64,000 bases of DNA from Shinisaurus crocodilurus (GCA_021292165.1 CM037880.1:206858255-206922254), one strand, 5' to 3'. Shown: positions 9,897 to 20,705, numbered from the stretch's first letter. Notes: generated by a model from the letters alone, not told the origin. Numbers and translations: made by a program.

Positions 9897-10315
9897 TGTA
9901 GGGCTGGGACCCCAACATAGTGCCCGTGGGCGCCAATGTGCCTGCAGACACCTCTGTTGCCACCCGCCGGGCTCCCTGCCCCTCCCGGTTTTTATTTCCT
10001 TTCTTAAGATTTCTTTTACACTTCCTTTTTTAACTGGAAGGCTGACTTGCTGCAAAGCAAAGTGCCACCCTCCAGCACCACCTTTGAGTTCACAAGGGTG
10101 GTTTCGTGTTTGGAACCCCACCTCTGCCTTGGGCAAGTTCTTGGGCAAGTTCCTTTTTCTTTTAGTCCCACCACCAGTTTTCCTTCTGGAAAATGAGTGT
10201 TTTGTGACTGGTTATGCCCACTATGGCAGCCATTTTGTGAGAGTGCCCATGATACTCTCTCAAAATTCCAAATTTACCCACTGACCCAAAAAGCTTGAGG
10301 ATCCCTGCTGTAAGG
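9897..10315 (+). mobile_element. hAT-like non-autonomous element, copy 1 of an inverted pair
   Basis: It starts near TAGGGCTGGGACCCCAAC and ends near TTGAGGATCCCTGCTG, giving imperfect ends of the CAGGGRTCC type. The inside has GCAGCCATTTTGTGAGAGTG. The reverse complement of the right half is present at 10775-11075, so two copies of one family lie in opposite orientation about 460 bp apart. Confidence 0.55.
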
Positions 10316-10774
10316 AGATAATACTGTCCTAGAGAGGTACCTGCAGGATGAAACAGCTGATATGGGGAAGCCATCCAAAGCAGCACCCACCTGTTGTGTT
10401 TCCCCATTCCCTTTATTAAAATAATAAATATTTTCATTTGCCTTTCACTTTCCCTTGCCCTATGTAGTGTCATCAGGTCCTGTACTTCCCTGCTACTCAC
10501 CAGCGATAATCACCCTACTCGACCACCACCAGCAACCAGTGGAATGGGTGGGGAAGTTTTTGATGTGGCAATGTCACCTCACAAACTAATTGGAACAAGA
10601 TGTTATGAGATGAGAGTGTGACATCAAATGCCTCTTTGCGTTCAGCTTGTCCCTCTTCACGTATGGCAAGTGTATCATCTGTAGCTCCTTCTGCAATATG
10701 AGATGTATGTCCAGTCACAACAGTTCTTCCATGTCAGAAAATGGACTAAAGGATGGCAGGGACTGGATATATTC
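10316..10774. other. Spacer between the inverted repeat pair
   Basis: No gene is seen. The spacer holds unassigned sequence and lies between two oppositely oriented copies of the same element family. Confidence 0.45.
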
Positions 10775-11075
10775 CCTGTATCACATCTTACATTGGGGTC
10801 CTTACATTTGGGTCAGTGGCAACATGGGCGCTCTCACAAAATGGCTACCACAGGGGGGCTTGCCCTGCCATAAAATGGCTGCCATGGTGGGCATGGCTTC
10901 TTACAAAACACTCATTTCCCAGAAAGCAAACTGATGAGACTGTAAGAAAGGTAAATTGCCCAAGAACAAGTCAGAGATGGGGTCTGAACTCCAAAACACA
11001 AAAACCACTCTTTTGCACCCAAATAAAGAGAGCGCTGAAGGACAAAACTTCACTTTGCAACATGCCAGCCTCCCA
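10775..11075 (-). mobile_element. hAT-like non-autonomous element, copy 2 (inverted, partial)
   Basis: On the minus strand it matches the right half of the element at 9897-10315: the ATTTTGTGAGAGCGCCCATG and TGACCCAAATGT blocks, and the TCCCAAATCTC-type interior. An extra CCATTTTATGGCAGGGC block is present only here. It is non-coding. Confidence 0.55.
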
Positions 11076-11131
11076 ATTTTTTTAAAAATGAAAAAAAATC
11101 TTAAGAAATGAAATAAAAATCAAGAGGGGCA

Positions 11132-11614
11132 TAGGGATGCACCGAATCAGCGAGATCCGGCTAGTTTGAGCTCACCAGATTTCCTGTTTGCTTCCGATCC
11201 GATGATTGGAAGCAGGCCGAGTTAAGGTTTTTCCTGAACTTCCGTCCGTAAGACAGACCGCAATTTGTGTATTTTCCCCTAACTGTCCATGGAATTTGTG
11301 CAACCCTCTCCGGAAAGCATGTGGCTTTAATGGAACCTGAGCAACAAGCCACATGTTTTTTGGGTGCCATTTTGTGCAAAAAATTGGCCATTTTGTGCAA
11401 TACAGCACCCGACAAACATGTGGCTTAGCGAGATTTGCATAAATCGTGCAGGCTGTGTTAAAACTACGTGCTTTCCAGGTACCATTTTGCGCAAATTCCA
11501 TTGGCAGTTAGGGGGAAATATGCAAATCGTGGTCTGTCTTACAGACGGAAGTCCACAAGCTGCCTCCACTCAACTGCAATGAGTTGGAGCCATCACTGGT
11601 GAAGCAGAATGGAA

Positions 11615-11652
<38 letters not shown>

Positions 11653-11720
11653 TGTGTGTGTGAACCGAGAAAGTCTGATGGATTTCCGCCACCCCCAAAC
11701 AGATTCCTCACACATCCCTA
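11132..11720. mobile_element. hAT-like element with long subterminal inverted repeats
   Basis: A 589-bp element has TAGGGATG and CATCCCTA ends and an exact 6-bp flanking duplication GGGGCA (11126-11131, 11721-11726). Inside the ends lie roughly 65-bp inverted arms at about 11236-11304 and 11485-11565, built on ACTTCCGTCCGTAAGACAGA and TCTGTCTTACAGACGGAAGT. A (TG)n microsatellite (11617-11662) has grown inside the right end. No transposase is present. Confidence 0.75.
11617..11662. repeat. (TG)n microsatellite
   Basis: An uninterrupted TG run with a single A interruption lies inside the hAT-like element. The threonine-histidine and valine-cysteine frames across it are artefacts. Confidence 0.95.
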
Positions 11721-12010
11721 GGGGCAGGAGCCTGGTGTGCAGCAAGAGAGGCATCAGTGGGCACATTGGTCCCCACTTGCACCACACTGAAGTCCCATGT
11801 ATTACATCATTCATGTAATTCAGGAGCGGGCAAGCTGCAGCCCTAGGACTGCATGTGGCCTACAGCCTAATTTTAAAAGTCCTCTGGAAGTGATCAGCTT
11901 AGAGCTCTGGCAAGAGTGATCTGTCCCTTCCTCCAGAAGCCCACTGGGCAGGGAGGAAGAGTGAGAAAGAGAAAGAGAGTGAGAGAGAGAGAGAGAGAGA
12001 GACTTAGACA
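11721..12010. other. Unassigned sequence with (GA)n run
   Basis: It has a purine run GAGAGAGA from about 11960 to 12001. The part around 11823-11880 (CGGGCAAGCTGCAGCCCTAG) may be the left end of another hAT-like element whose right end would be near 12510-12530. I could not confirm this. Confidence 0.4.
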
Positions 12011-12314
12011 GGTTCAGACAACACAACTGAGTAAGGGTTGAATATGGGTTGAGTGTGGGTTGTCACTGAACCGTGGGTTGTTGTTGAAATGTGGGTTATC
12101 ATGCTGTCTGAACCCAGCTGAGATAACAAACCATGGTGAACAACCCACAGTTCACAACCCAACAACAAACCATGGGTTTTCTTCATGGATTGTTCATGGT
12201 TAACAAGGCATGGCTTGTTAGCACAGCTGGGTTCAGACAACACAATAACCCATGATTCAGTGACAACCCACACTGACTCAACCCTTGAGTGTGGGTTATC
12301 GTGTTGTCTGAACC
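12011..12314. mobile_element. Palindromic MITE (GGTTCAGACAACAC ends)
   Basis: It starts GGTTCAGACAACACA and ends GTGTTGTCTGAACC, an inverted terminal repeat. Internally the same end recurs at about 12105 (CTGTCTGAACCC) and 12228 (GGGTTCAGACAACACAATAA). It is therefore either a dimer-like composite or one element nested in another of the same family. GGGTTGT/ACAACCC blocks repeat throughout. A partial end occurs at about 36085. Confidence 0.7.
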
Positions 12315-12660
12315 CCATCATAGAAGGGAAGGGGATGGCACAGAGAGGAAGATTAAGAAAAGGTGGCAGAAAGAAAGAGAGTTAAAAGGAGGTGGCCTTG
12401 CCCACTTTTGCCACTAGTCCAACCGCCACTGACTTCTACTCTGCCCACTGCCAGCATGCACCCCCTACAGATTACTGCCCAAGGGAATGTGGTCCTTGAC
12501 AGAGAAAAGGTTCCCCACTGCTGATGTAAGTCGTGTTGGATATCCATTGCCTCATCGGGCATATTGCATTTTCATTTTTGTTTCATTTTGAAAACCCTGC
12601 CCTAGCATTATCTACAAATAATATAATCACCCTAGTTTGGCACAGTCCTTTCCTTAAATA
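12315..12660. other. Unassigned sequence
   Basis: It is GA-rich at first, then mixed sequence with CCACTGCTGATGTAA near 12512. No gene is seen. Confidence 0.4.
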
Positions 12661-12689
12661 TGGGATTCAGAGCATTTTCTTGTTCTTGT

Positions 12690-13050
12690 TCTTATTTTTA
12701 TTTCAGTAAAACAGCTAAGATAATAAACAGGCAATCAACATTTCTGGTGATGTATACACATACAGAATTGCAAGTAAATTAAACCAAAGATGTACAAATC
12801 TTGTAAGCAGCCACTAGACAATTTATTAAGATGTACTATTATCATTGGAAATTAGACCCCTGCCTTTGATCACAAAAGCCGCATTAGCAATAACAGTTAT
12901 TACTGAGGAAATAGGACCAGATGTCTCCCTAATTAGTAATTAGAATTACCTGCAGAATGGCTCTGAATAATCATGCTGCGAAAAATGATTTTCAGAGACG
13001 GGAAATCCAGTCCTCCTTAGGCTTCCAAATGTATAGCTATGATTTTCTTG
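12690..13050. promoter_or_regulatory. Candidate conserved non-coding element
   Basis: This AT-rich block lacks repeat signatures and has several TAATTA homeodomain-type cores (CCTAATTAGTAATTAGAATT at about 12927) near balanced sequence such as CTGCAGAATGGCTCTGAATA. Blocks of this texture inside repeat-rich vertebrate DNA are often enhancers. That is inference from composition only; no comparison was possible. Confidence 0.3.
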
Positions 13051-13054
13051 ATAG

Positions 13055-13165
13055 CAAGACTTATCGCAAGTGACTGAGAAAGTAGAAGAGGTGAAGATGT
13101 GGCTAATTCTGAGTTCAGAACTGAATTATTTAGCTGGATCACATGTCATGTTGTTATGTTGTTAT
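13055..13165 (+). repeat. Diverged direct repeat, unit 1
   Basis: CTTGATAGCAAGACTTATCG, then AAAGTAGAAGAGGTGAAGAT and TCACATGTCATGT recur in diverged form at 14033-14145, in the same orientation and about 980 bp away. This could be a local duplication or two copies of an old dispersed repeat. Confidence 0.6.
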
Positions 13166-13442
13166 TTCTTACAGGCGATCTAACCCAGTAGCATTTCTTG
13201 TGCAGTGTAGGTGTCTCTCTCATCTTATAGCCAGAAGAAGGTTTTGTTTTTTCCCCACAGAATGCATGCATGATTCGCTTAGAATTAACGTCTATCAGAA
13301 GCGGTGATGGTCTCTAGCTAATATGGCTTTTAAAATGGATCAGACCAAAAGAAAATCAAGAGAAGAAAAAAAAAAGGAAAAAAAAGAAAAAGAATTATCC
13401 ATAATAACTAAATGAACCTTCATTTTCAGAGACAATATACAT

Positions 13443-13719
13443 AGGGATGTCACTGTTCTGTTTTTTTTGCATTCTGGAACAGTGAGCCGGTCTGAGCTAA
13501 AGGAGAACGTTCGCGAACAGACTCGTGTGAGCCGAACAAGGCGAGTTCGCACTTGCTGAACGGTTCTCCAAAAATTCTCACACAGCCCTGTTTTTGCATT
13601 CGCAAACGGTGCGCCGAACAGAGCTAAAAGGAGAACGATGCGAACAGACTCGCATGAGCTGAGCAAGGCGAGTTCGCACTTGCTGAACGGTTCCCCAAAA
13701 TTTTTCACACAACCCTACG
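13443..13719. repeat. Two-unit tandem repeat inside a TAGGGATG-ended element
   Basis: Two adjacent units of about 130 bp (about 13459-13590 and 13591-13716) share GAACAGACTCG, AAGGCGAGTTCGCACTTGCT and GAACGGTTCYCCAAAA. The whole stretch starts TAGGGATGTCAC and ends CACACAACCCTA, resembling the hAT-like ends elsewhere. It is non-coding. Confidence 0.6.
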
Positions 13720-14032
13720 ATGAATACAGATATCCTGCTGGTAAAAGAATAGAAGGTCCTTTGGACTGAATCTAACGAGCAATGCTTATGTAGGTACTTG
13801 TGTTCTTATAGACTTGTTGTACTGGCTACTCTTCAAGTACTATGTGTAGTTTGGCAGCACGGGATATCCAGCACAAGTATCTGTTGGCAAACCACATGTG
13901 TGTGATGTGAGAGACCAGACCTGTGATCGGTTCTTTGACTTTTTAAAAACTTCTAAATAGTGGCGGCGGGGGGGGGGGGGAGATGGAAACCTTTGTAGGT
14001 TTTCAAATATATAACAGTGCTCCCACCCCACA

Positions 14033-14145
14033 CCTTGATAGCAAGATTTGTAAGAAGTGCCTGGAAAGTAGAAGAGGTGAAGTTGTGGTTAATTCTGAGT
14101 TGAGGACAGAATTATTTAGCAGGTTCACATGTCATGTAGTTATTT
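14033..14145 (+). repeat. Diverged direct repeat, unit 2
   Basis: This is the partner of the unit at 13055-13165: CTTGATAGCAAGATTTGTAA, AAAGTAGAAGAGGTGAAGTT and TTCACATGTCATGT are shared with scattered substitutions. The flanking sequences differ, so any duplication is old. Confidence 0.6.
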
Positions 14146-14701
14146 CATGTTGTAGTTATTGCTGGAGGTACGGTGTTTAACCCTTTTCACCACACCCTTT
14201 CCCAGACCTATAGTGCTATTAGCCTTTCTGTGGGAACACTGATCTGGGCTCTCCCTCATCTTGTCAATCTATGAAAGAGTGCTGGTATGTGCGGTTTACT
14301 ACCATCTATCTTTTGGGCTAAATGTTGTGTCACGTGTGTGTGTGGGATTGACTTCACTCCTGGCTCACAGAAAACTATGCCAACTTGAGCAAAAGCTCTG
14401 CCCTAGGTAGGCAGGTGTGTCTCTGTAATCTGCTTGATTTTGATAAGTTTGATTGTGGTCTCCCCAAGTGACCATGTGTCTGCCTTTGAAGCTAATCATA
14501 TGTTACTGTGTGTCCTCAATCATATGTGTATGCAAACATGCATCTGTACATGTGTGCTCAACCGGTACAGAAATACAAGGATGTTGGACAGAGGTGTGGC
14601 ACACACACTTTTTACGCTGTGCTAGATATAATGGGGAAATTGATTCAAGAACACAGAAAGAGCTTAAGCATAAAGACTACATGATTTCATTTTATGAGAA
14701 A
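14146..14701. other. Unassigned sequence
   Basis: No gene is seen. Short blocks such as GCTATTAGCC with GTGGGAA nearby also occur around 25785-25810 and may be fragments of one old repeat. Confidence 0.4.
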
Positions 14702-15398
14702 TCTATATATAAAGAAGGTGTCCTGACTGACTGACTGACTGACTGACTGATTTTGACTGACTCATCAACACCCAGCTCAAACCGTTTAATCTAGGAACGT
14801 GAAGTTTTGAAGGGACGTTGCTTTTATGATGTAGACACCCACTAAAGAAGGATTTTTGGAAATTCTGTCCCTAAGGGGGGGGAAAGAGGGGGAAATTGCC
14901 CCACTCTCATATCTTATGGGCAAAACAACAGGGGAACAGTTATGCAAATCGGCCTCACCTCATAATTGCTGCAGGAGCCAATAGGAGCAGTAATGCAAAT
15001 AGCCCATATGACACTTAGAATGTTTGTATGAATTCCTGCAGGGGCCAATAGGGGTGGGTATGGAAATCTCCCCTAGGTCATTTAGAATGTTCTCTGAGGG
15101 GGTGAAAAGGGAGGGAAAGTTTTTAAATGTCTGTTGTGTGTGTGGCGTTGTCGCATAGGCTCTGCTCCATCACGTTTTGACTGGATCTACTACCCCAAAC
15201 TTGGCACGGTCACTCTTTATCACCTGTAGACTCTCAGGATTAACCTGATTTTTCTTTAAGATCAGATATTTCTGTCAGAAAAGTTTTCTGTTGCCAGCAC
15301 CCAGCCTAAACGTTACACTTTCAGTCAGAGACACTGTATCTTTTCCATTGTACCAAATCCTAAAATCCACGTGAGCAGCAGCCGTGGGCAACAGCTAG
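14702..15398 (+). mobile_element. Non-autonomous Helitron
   Basis: It begins TCTATATATAAAGAAGG after an A and ends CTAG before a T, which is the Helitron rule (insertion between A and T, 5' TC, 3' CTRR). Just before the end is a short hairpin (CCACG and CGTGG arms, 10-nt loop), followed by GCAACAG and CTAG. Near the 5' end is a (GACT)n run and the block TCATCAACACCCAGCTCAAA. At 697 bp with no Rep or helicase frame, it needs an autonomous partner. Confidence 0.75.
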
Positions 15399-17207
15399 TA
15401 GTTGTACAAAGAAAGGAATACTTAGTTCACTACCCTTAATTGTGGGCAGGAAGATTATTCCCTTATGATCTCTAATAGCAGTGACAGAGTGGGAAGTCAG
15501 AAGTGGTGAATTATGGTTTGCCAAATAAGGAGCAGGGAAGAATGGTGGGGTGGTACTTGGAAGCCCATGTGCAATGGGAAAAACTCAAGTTTCAAAGGTG
15601 TGGGGTTAGCCGCATAATAGGCAGAACAGACAGGTTCAAAGAGATATCAGGAGAAAGAGAGAGAAACAAGACTGGAGTGGGTATATTTTCCTGTTTCACA
15701 TGAGGGGGGAACAGGGCTTTACTTACTGCACATTAACAAATACTCAGAGGTTCATGGAGAGCAAGGGCTATCCCAGCATCAGCAGGCTTTTGGTATTGCT
15801 CCAATCTTGTAGACAATACAACTCAATGTCAAGGGACACTGAAAAAAGAAAGGCTTTAAGAGCGAGGATGGAGGGCCAATGGCAGGCTAAGCAATAGTTA
15901 GGAACTGGAGCCCCACATAGTGCACAATTCACTTCCAAACACAGAATTTAGCAAACTCAGCAATGCCTCTCCTGAGATTCCAGTTAAGCCAAAGAAAACA
16001 TGGAAACACATTAACCCCATGACAAACATGGAAAAGTAGCAAGGAAAGAGGAGGCAAGGGGGGGGACTGGCTAGTGAAGGACCAGCCTGGACTGAACCAG
16101 TGTGGAGCAGTCTATCCAGGTGGCAAATGAACAAATGGAACCCAAAATTGTGCTTGGGAAAAGAATGGTTAAAGCTTCTGTTTTCTAAAGGGTGGGAGTC
16201 CCTAGAACAAAGGGGCCATGAGAGGTCTGACGGGATCAAACCTTCTGAAACTGGTTGGGGAATCTTAGTCAAGGTGAATGAGGTGGAGATATTTTCATCT
16301 TAATGGTTGCCGGCTACGGTTAATGGGTTTTTTAGAAGCAGGGATGCTTCAGGGTTGGACATATTTCCCACCAAACCTTTAGATTGGCCAATTTAGGTTT
16401 ACTCTTTGAGTGGCTGGATTAGCGTGGTGACCTGGTCATCACGGAGGCAACTGCATCTATCCAGAGTTCCCATTCTTCACATACTTGATTGAGAGTGGAC
16501 CCAGTTCATTCAATTAAAGTAGGGGACACCTTGATTAGAAATCTTAATTACGTCAGATGACAGTCGGTTGCACATTACTACCTGGAACTTTCTACTCACA
16601 AGCCTCTGGCTTAAACAACAGTCTCCTGGAAGAACACATGGACTCATGAAACAAGATGACAGGTCAGGGGTAGGCAAGAACTGCAACTATCATAAGCACC
16701 AGGCAGCAAGGCCAATAGTCAAGGATTCTGGGAATCATAGTCTGAAACATCTGGAGGGCATCCGGTTTCCTATCCCTGTGCTAGGGAGATGCCCAAAAAT
16801 AACATGCAGAAGCCAGCATTGCTGAACTTAGTAACACGTAGCCCCAACTTTTCTTAAGCTGAATGTGTGTAAGAAAGATTGATTAGCTCCTCTATTATTG
16901 TACCTACTTTACCACAAGCTGGAAAAAATGGGAATTCCTTTGCTTGATTATTCATGGGAGATGTTTTGGTATTGGTGGAATTATTCAGGTGCAAGTACTG
17001 CCAGACTCTTGTTAACTGCATCCCCCACCCCCGCTATGACACTCACTTCCAGTCTCTCCTGTCTATAAAAATAAGAAAGAGACAAGAGAGATGCAAAGCC
17101 CAATCCTTTGTTCCTAACTGAAAACCTGTCGTCGTCATGACTCTTTATGTACACACCTAGGGGTATCGCTCTGTCCCTGCATCTCTATACTGAAACTAGC
17201 AAGTCAA
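15399..17207. other. Mostly unassigned sequence with one palindromic MITE fragment
   Basis: No gene is seen. Around 16660-16790 there is AACATCTGGAGGGCATCCGG with GCAACTATCATAAGCACC upstream. This is a diverged copy of the palindromic hAT MITE best seen at 28916-29050. The rest shows no element ends that I can defend. Confidence 0.45.
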
Positions 17208-17215
17208 GTGACAAC

Positions 17216-17904
17216 CAGGGATGTTGAAGAGTCCTTGCTTCCGAGTCACGAGTCGAGTCACGAGTCTTTGGACCCGAGTCTCGAGTCCGAGTCCTTGGTC
17301 CAAAATGGTGACTCATGAGTCACAAGTCACGAGTCACTCCCAAAGCTGACTCCACGAGTCCCTATTAAAATCAATGGGGGGTGGGTTTCCCAACAAAATA
17401 AGGCTACTTCAGATGTGTGGCTTAAATAAATTCTAGGCACAAGTGTGCCTTTTTATTTCAAAACTCTGCAACTGATTTTGGCAAGAATAGACCAGGCAGA
17501 CAAACCCAAAATAACCAGACAAGCAGAGGAGGCAGGGAACCCCAAAGCAGGCAGGCAGAGGCGTTTGTCTTGGACAATTCAAACTGTTGAACTGGTCAAG
17601 AAGAGACCAGGCAGGCAGAGGAGGCTGGGAACACCAGGCAGGCAGGCAGAGGCAACCAAACCCAAAATGTCTGAAAGGTTGCATTTTAGGGAAATGATTT
17701 AAAAAAATAAACTTGCTGTACTTCCTAAAACCTATCCATGTTGCATTTGAGGAACACGATTTTGGAACATGAGTCCTTGGTCTCGAGTCCTGAGTCGAGT
17801 CGAGAGTCCCATTAAAAATATTGGGACTCAAGTCTGACTCGAGTCAGAGGGGGGACTCAGTCCGACTCACGAGTCGAGTCCTGGAGTCCGAGTCCCCATC
17901 TCTG
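17216..17904. mobile_element. hAT element with GAGTC pentamer subterminal repeats
   Basis: The ends are CAGGGATG and CATCTCTG (inverted, 7 of 8). They are flanked by a perfect 8-bp target duplication GTGACAAC (17208-17215 and 17905-17912), which is diagnostic for hAT. The first ~140 bp and last ~140 bp are packed with GAGTC and its complement GACTC, often as the palindrome GACTCGAGTC. The middle has CAGGCAGGCAGAGG repeats. There is no transposase frame. Confidence 0.85.
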
Positions 17905-17912
17905 GTGACAAC

Positions 17913-18211
17913 CAGCTCGATTTAATATTGGAACTACCAATGATGCTTGTGTTGGGGCTGGAACCCCCCCTGGTCTTGCCTGCATACGCAGATGTGCCTA
18001 TATGCCAAAGATCTCTTTAGAGATATTCTTTGAAACTGGGAATAATAATAAAAAAAGATGAGGAAACGTTTATCATTTGAATGGAAAGGAGGCGGGGGGG
18101 GGGGAAGGTAAGGATTGATGGGAAAAGAAAGCATTCCTCTGAGATGAAACTTACCCATTCTAAGAAAGCAGTGTTTGCCCAGGATTAATTTCGCAAAGGT
18201 TGTGGTTCTAC
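17913..18211. other. Unassigned sequence with poly-G run
   Basis: No gene is seen. A run of Gs near 18093-18103 produces spurious frames. The segment ends at the left boundary of a solo LTR. Confidence 0.4.
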
Positions 18212-19209
18212 TGTTAGGATGAGATATAGTTCTGATCATTTGGTTATGGCTATACACCTCCAAAAGGAAGTCCACAGCCCTCGTAAGAAGCGTTGGGTAA
18301 GCAAGGGTTCAGGAGAGAAAGAAGCAGCCTGCCCACCTCCCCAGCAAGGCAAAAGGTGAAAGGTCATGACCCAAGGTTTGAATGGAAGAGTGAGTGAAGC
18401 CTAGAGGCATGCATAGGCAAATGAGTGGCAGGCTTGAATTGATTAAGACCTGAATATTGCACATCTCTCCTGAAAAGAAATGGCTCTTCCCCCCCACTGG
18501 GCTCTTCCCCACCACCAGTAGCTTTCTCCAAAAACAGTCCCATCAGCAGGTAGACCCAAACCTTTGCTTTCCTAAGTACACCCACTAGGAGTTATCAAAA
18601 CATAAAGAGTAAGGTCATTCAGAGTTTGAAGACATCTGTGGGGCAAAGACCGCCCCCCCCACTGCTCTCATATCTCCAAAAAGGCGGGAAAGAGACTATA
18701 AGAACCAAGAGGTTTTAGCAAAGGTGTGTGTCGGGAAAGAGCTGAGGGAGTCACCTTGGAACACGGACTGCGGGGCTACAGCTGGAACCTCATCACAGCA
18801 GACAGGTAGTAGCCGGGACTTTGCTTTTCTATCCTTCTAGACGGGAATCTCTCTCCCCCCCACCTTTTTCTATTCAGGCTTGTCAGGGCAAAAGGGACTC
18901 TTTCTCCTTTCCAGAATACAGGGTGCGTTTGAACCATAGCGTAAGGATATTTTGCTGCCTGACATCACTAGGTTTGCAGTTACCAACAAGTAAGACACTG
19001 TACCTTCTCTGTATTTCTTCTTCAATAAAACCACCCTTTTGTTTCTACAGTCTGTAGTGTGAGTGTGTAGGTTTGTTTAAGTGTAAAAGAAGCAAAGTGC
19101 ACACTTTCCACCCCAGCAGCACAGGTTTTACCCCAGCCAAAGATCCTAAACCTTTCGTAAGAGTGTGGGGTTAGAGGGAATCTAGCGCTCAGAATTATCT
19201 GTCCTAACA
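18212..19209 (+). mobile_element. Solo LTR, family A, copy 1
   Basis: The ends TGTTAGGA and TCCTAACA are perfect 8-bp inverted repeats. A TATA-like CTATAAGAACC (about 18697) and a polyadenylation signal (CAATAAAACC, about 19023) lie in the order expected of U3, R and U5. A homologous LTR in opposite orientation is at 39668-40762. No clean target duplication is seen (TCTAC left, CTGCT right), and no internal retroviral or Gypsy genes adjoin it. Confidence 0.75.
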
Positions 19210-19599
19210 CTGCTGATACTCACCTGCCTACCTTTCACCCAACATCACTGCAACTAGGGCATTTAATTGTTTATTGGGTATCCAACCAGCAGCAGCTTTA
19301 TGAATTCTCTGGGGAGTAACCTCTAGAGTTGTTTAAACAAGAGAGGGGAAAGTGTAATCTGCTAGCACTAATCCTCTCTCTCCCTGGTCTCGTTTCAGAG
19401 CATATTGGTGCGATATTTCCAGAGAGATATCGGTGTAAGCTGTGGCCCATATCTGTATGCTTTATATTTTAAATAATCCTTTGCAATCCAGGTGAGATAT
19501 CTTTAAAAGCATCACCGGGGCTGGGATCAGAATTGCTAGTCACACTATCCTGATGATTTGTCTCTACAGGGGGTCTTGAATTCGGTACTTAGGAATAAA

Positions 19600-19770
19600 T
19601 TCTCTAACTAGAAAAGTGCATTTGATTAAAGGATACCGATGTGCATAAATTTACTTAATTAGCTTATTTATCCTTTGAAATTGCTTAAGTGGTTGAAAGG
19701 GAGCGTGACTGCGGCTCCTAATTGAAGCGGTAACTGGATTACAAAGGAGGAGAATTTGGGAACACTTCAA
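19600..19770. promoter_or_regulatory. Candidate conserved non-coding element
   Basis: This repeat-free block carries TTACTTAATTAGCTTATTTA and CTCCTAATTGAAGCGG, homeodomain-like cores in balanced sequence. The call rests on texture alone. Confidence 0.25.
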
Positions 19771-20009
19771 AGTTATTATGTATTTGTTTACTTATTCGGT
19801 GCCATCCACATATGCGTGGCACTTTACAGGATATTGTAAGGCACAAGGCAGGCCCGCCCTTGTCCCTCTCACACACACCCAGCTTACAAGCTAATATGCC
19901 ACAGTGTGGAAGACAACAAAAGAAGTAAAAGGGAGAAGCAAAGAGTAATAAGGAATGGGTGTGAAGGAATGCAGTTGCATGGCTTCTTTTTAGCTGTGGA
20001 TGAAGACTT

Positions 20010-20705
20010 AAACTTTAAAGGGATTATTTATTTATCATTATTTATTTACTGCATTTTTATCCCACTTTTCAGACAAGTATGGTTTCCCAAAGCAGGTCAC
20101 AGCAATACAGAGAGAAAGGGGCACAAGCTTCCAAATCGCATGAAGTGATGATAATTCCCCTTTACTCAGCACTGGTTAGGCCTCATCTTGAGTACTGTGT
20201 CCAGTTCTGGGCACCACACTTTAGGAAGGATGCAGACAAACTGGAGAGGGTTCAGAGGAGGGCAACAAATATGATAAAGGGACTGGAAACAAGGCCCTAT
20301 GAGGAGAGACTGAAAGAACTGGGCATGTTTAGCCTTCAGAAGAGGAGACTGAGGGGAGATATGATCGCACTCTTCCAGTACTTGAAGGGTTGTCACACAG
20401 AGGAGGGCCAGGATCTCTTCTCGATCATCCCAGATTGCAGGACACAGAATAATGGGCTCAAGTTACAGGAACCCAGATTCCACCTAAACATCAGGAAAAA
20501 TTTGCTGACTGTTAGAGCACTGTGACAATGGAACCAACTACCTAGGGAGGTGGTGGGCTCTCCCACACTAGAGGCATTCAAGGTGCAGCTGGACAACCAT
20601 CCGTCAGGGATGCTTTGATTCAGATTCCTGCATTGAGCAGAGGGTTGGACTCGATGGCCTTATAGGCCCCTTCCAACTCTACTTTTCTATGATTCTATGA
20701 TTCAA
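20010..20705 (+). pseudogene. CR1 LINE 3' end (ORF2 C-terminus and 3' UTR)
   Basis: The frame at 20079-20525 encodes the well-known CR1 C-terminal stretch: [15 protein letters not shown], then [33 protein letters not shown] and FHLNIRKN. A stop (TGA at about 20523) interrupts it. The same frame then continues with a QWNQLPREVVGSP-like part to about 20618. The 3' end GGTTGGACTCGATGGCCTTA and a TTCTATGATTCTATGATTC tail follow. It is 5' truncated, and no RT catalytic box is present. Confidence 0.9.

Noticed and set aside
11593..11818. Threonine-histidine and valine-cysteine repeat frames
   Set aside because: They are (TG)n microsatellite artefacts.
20079..20525. A host gene encoding a 148-residue protein
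   Set aside because: The sequence is the standard CR1 ORF2 C-terminus followed by its 3' UTR.
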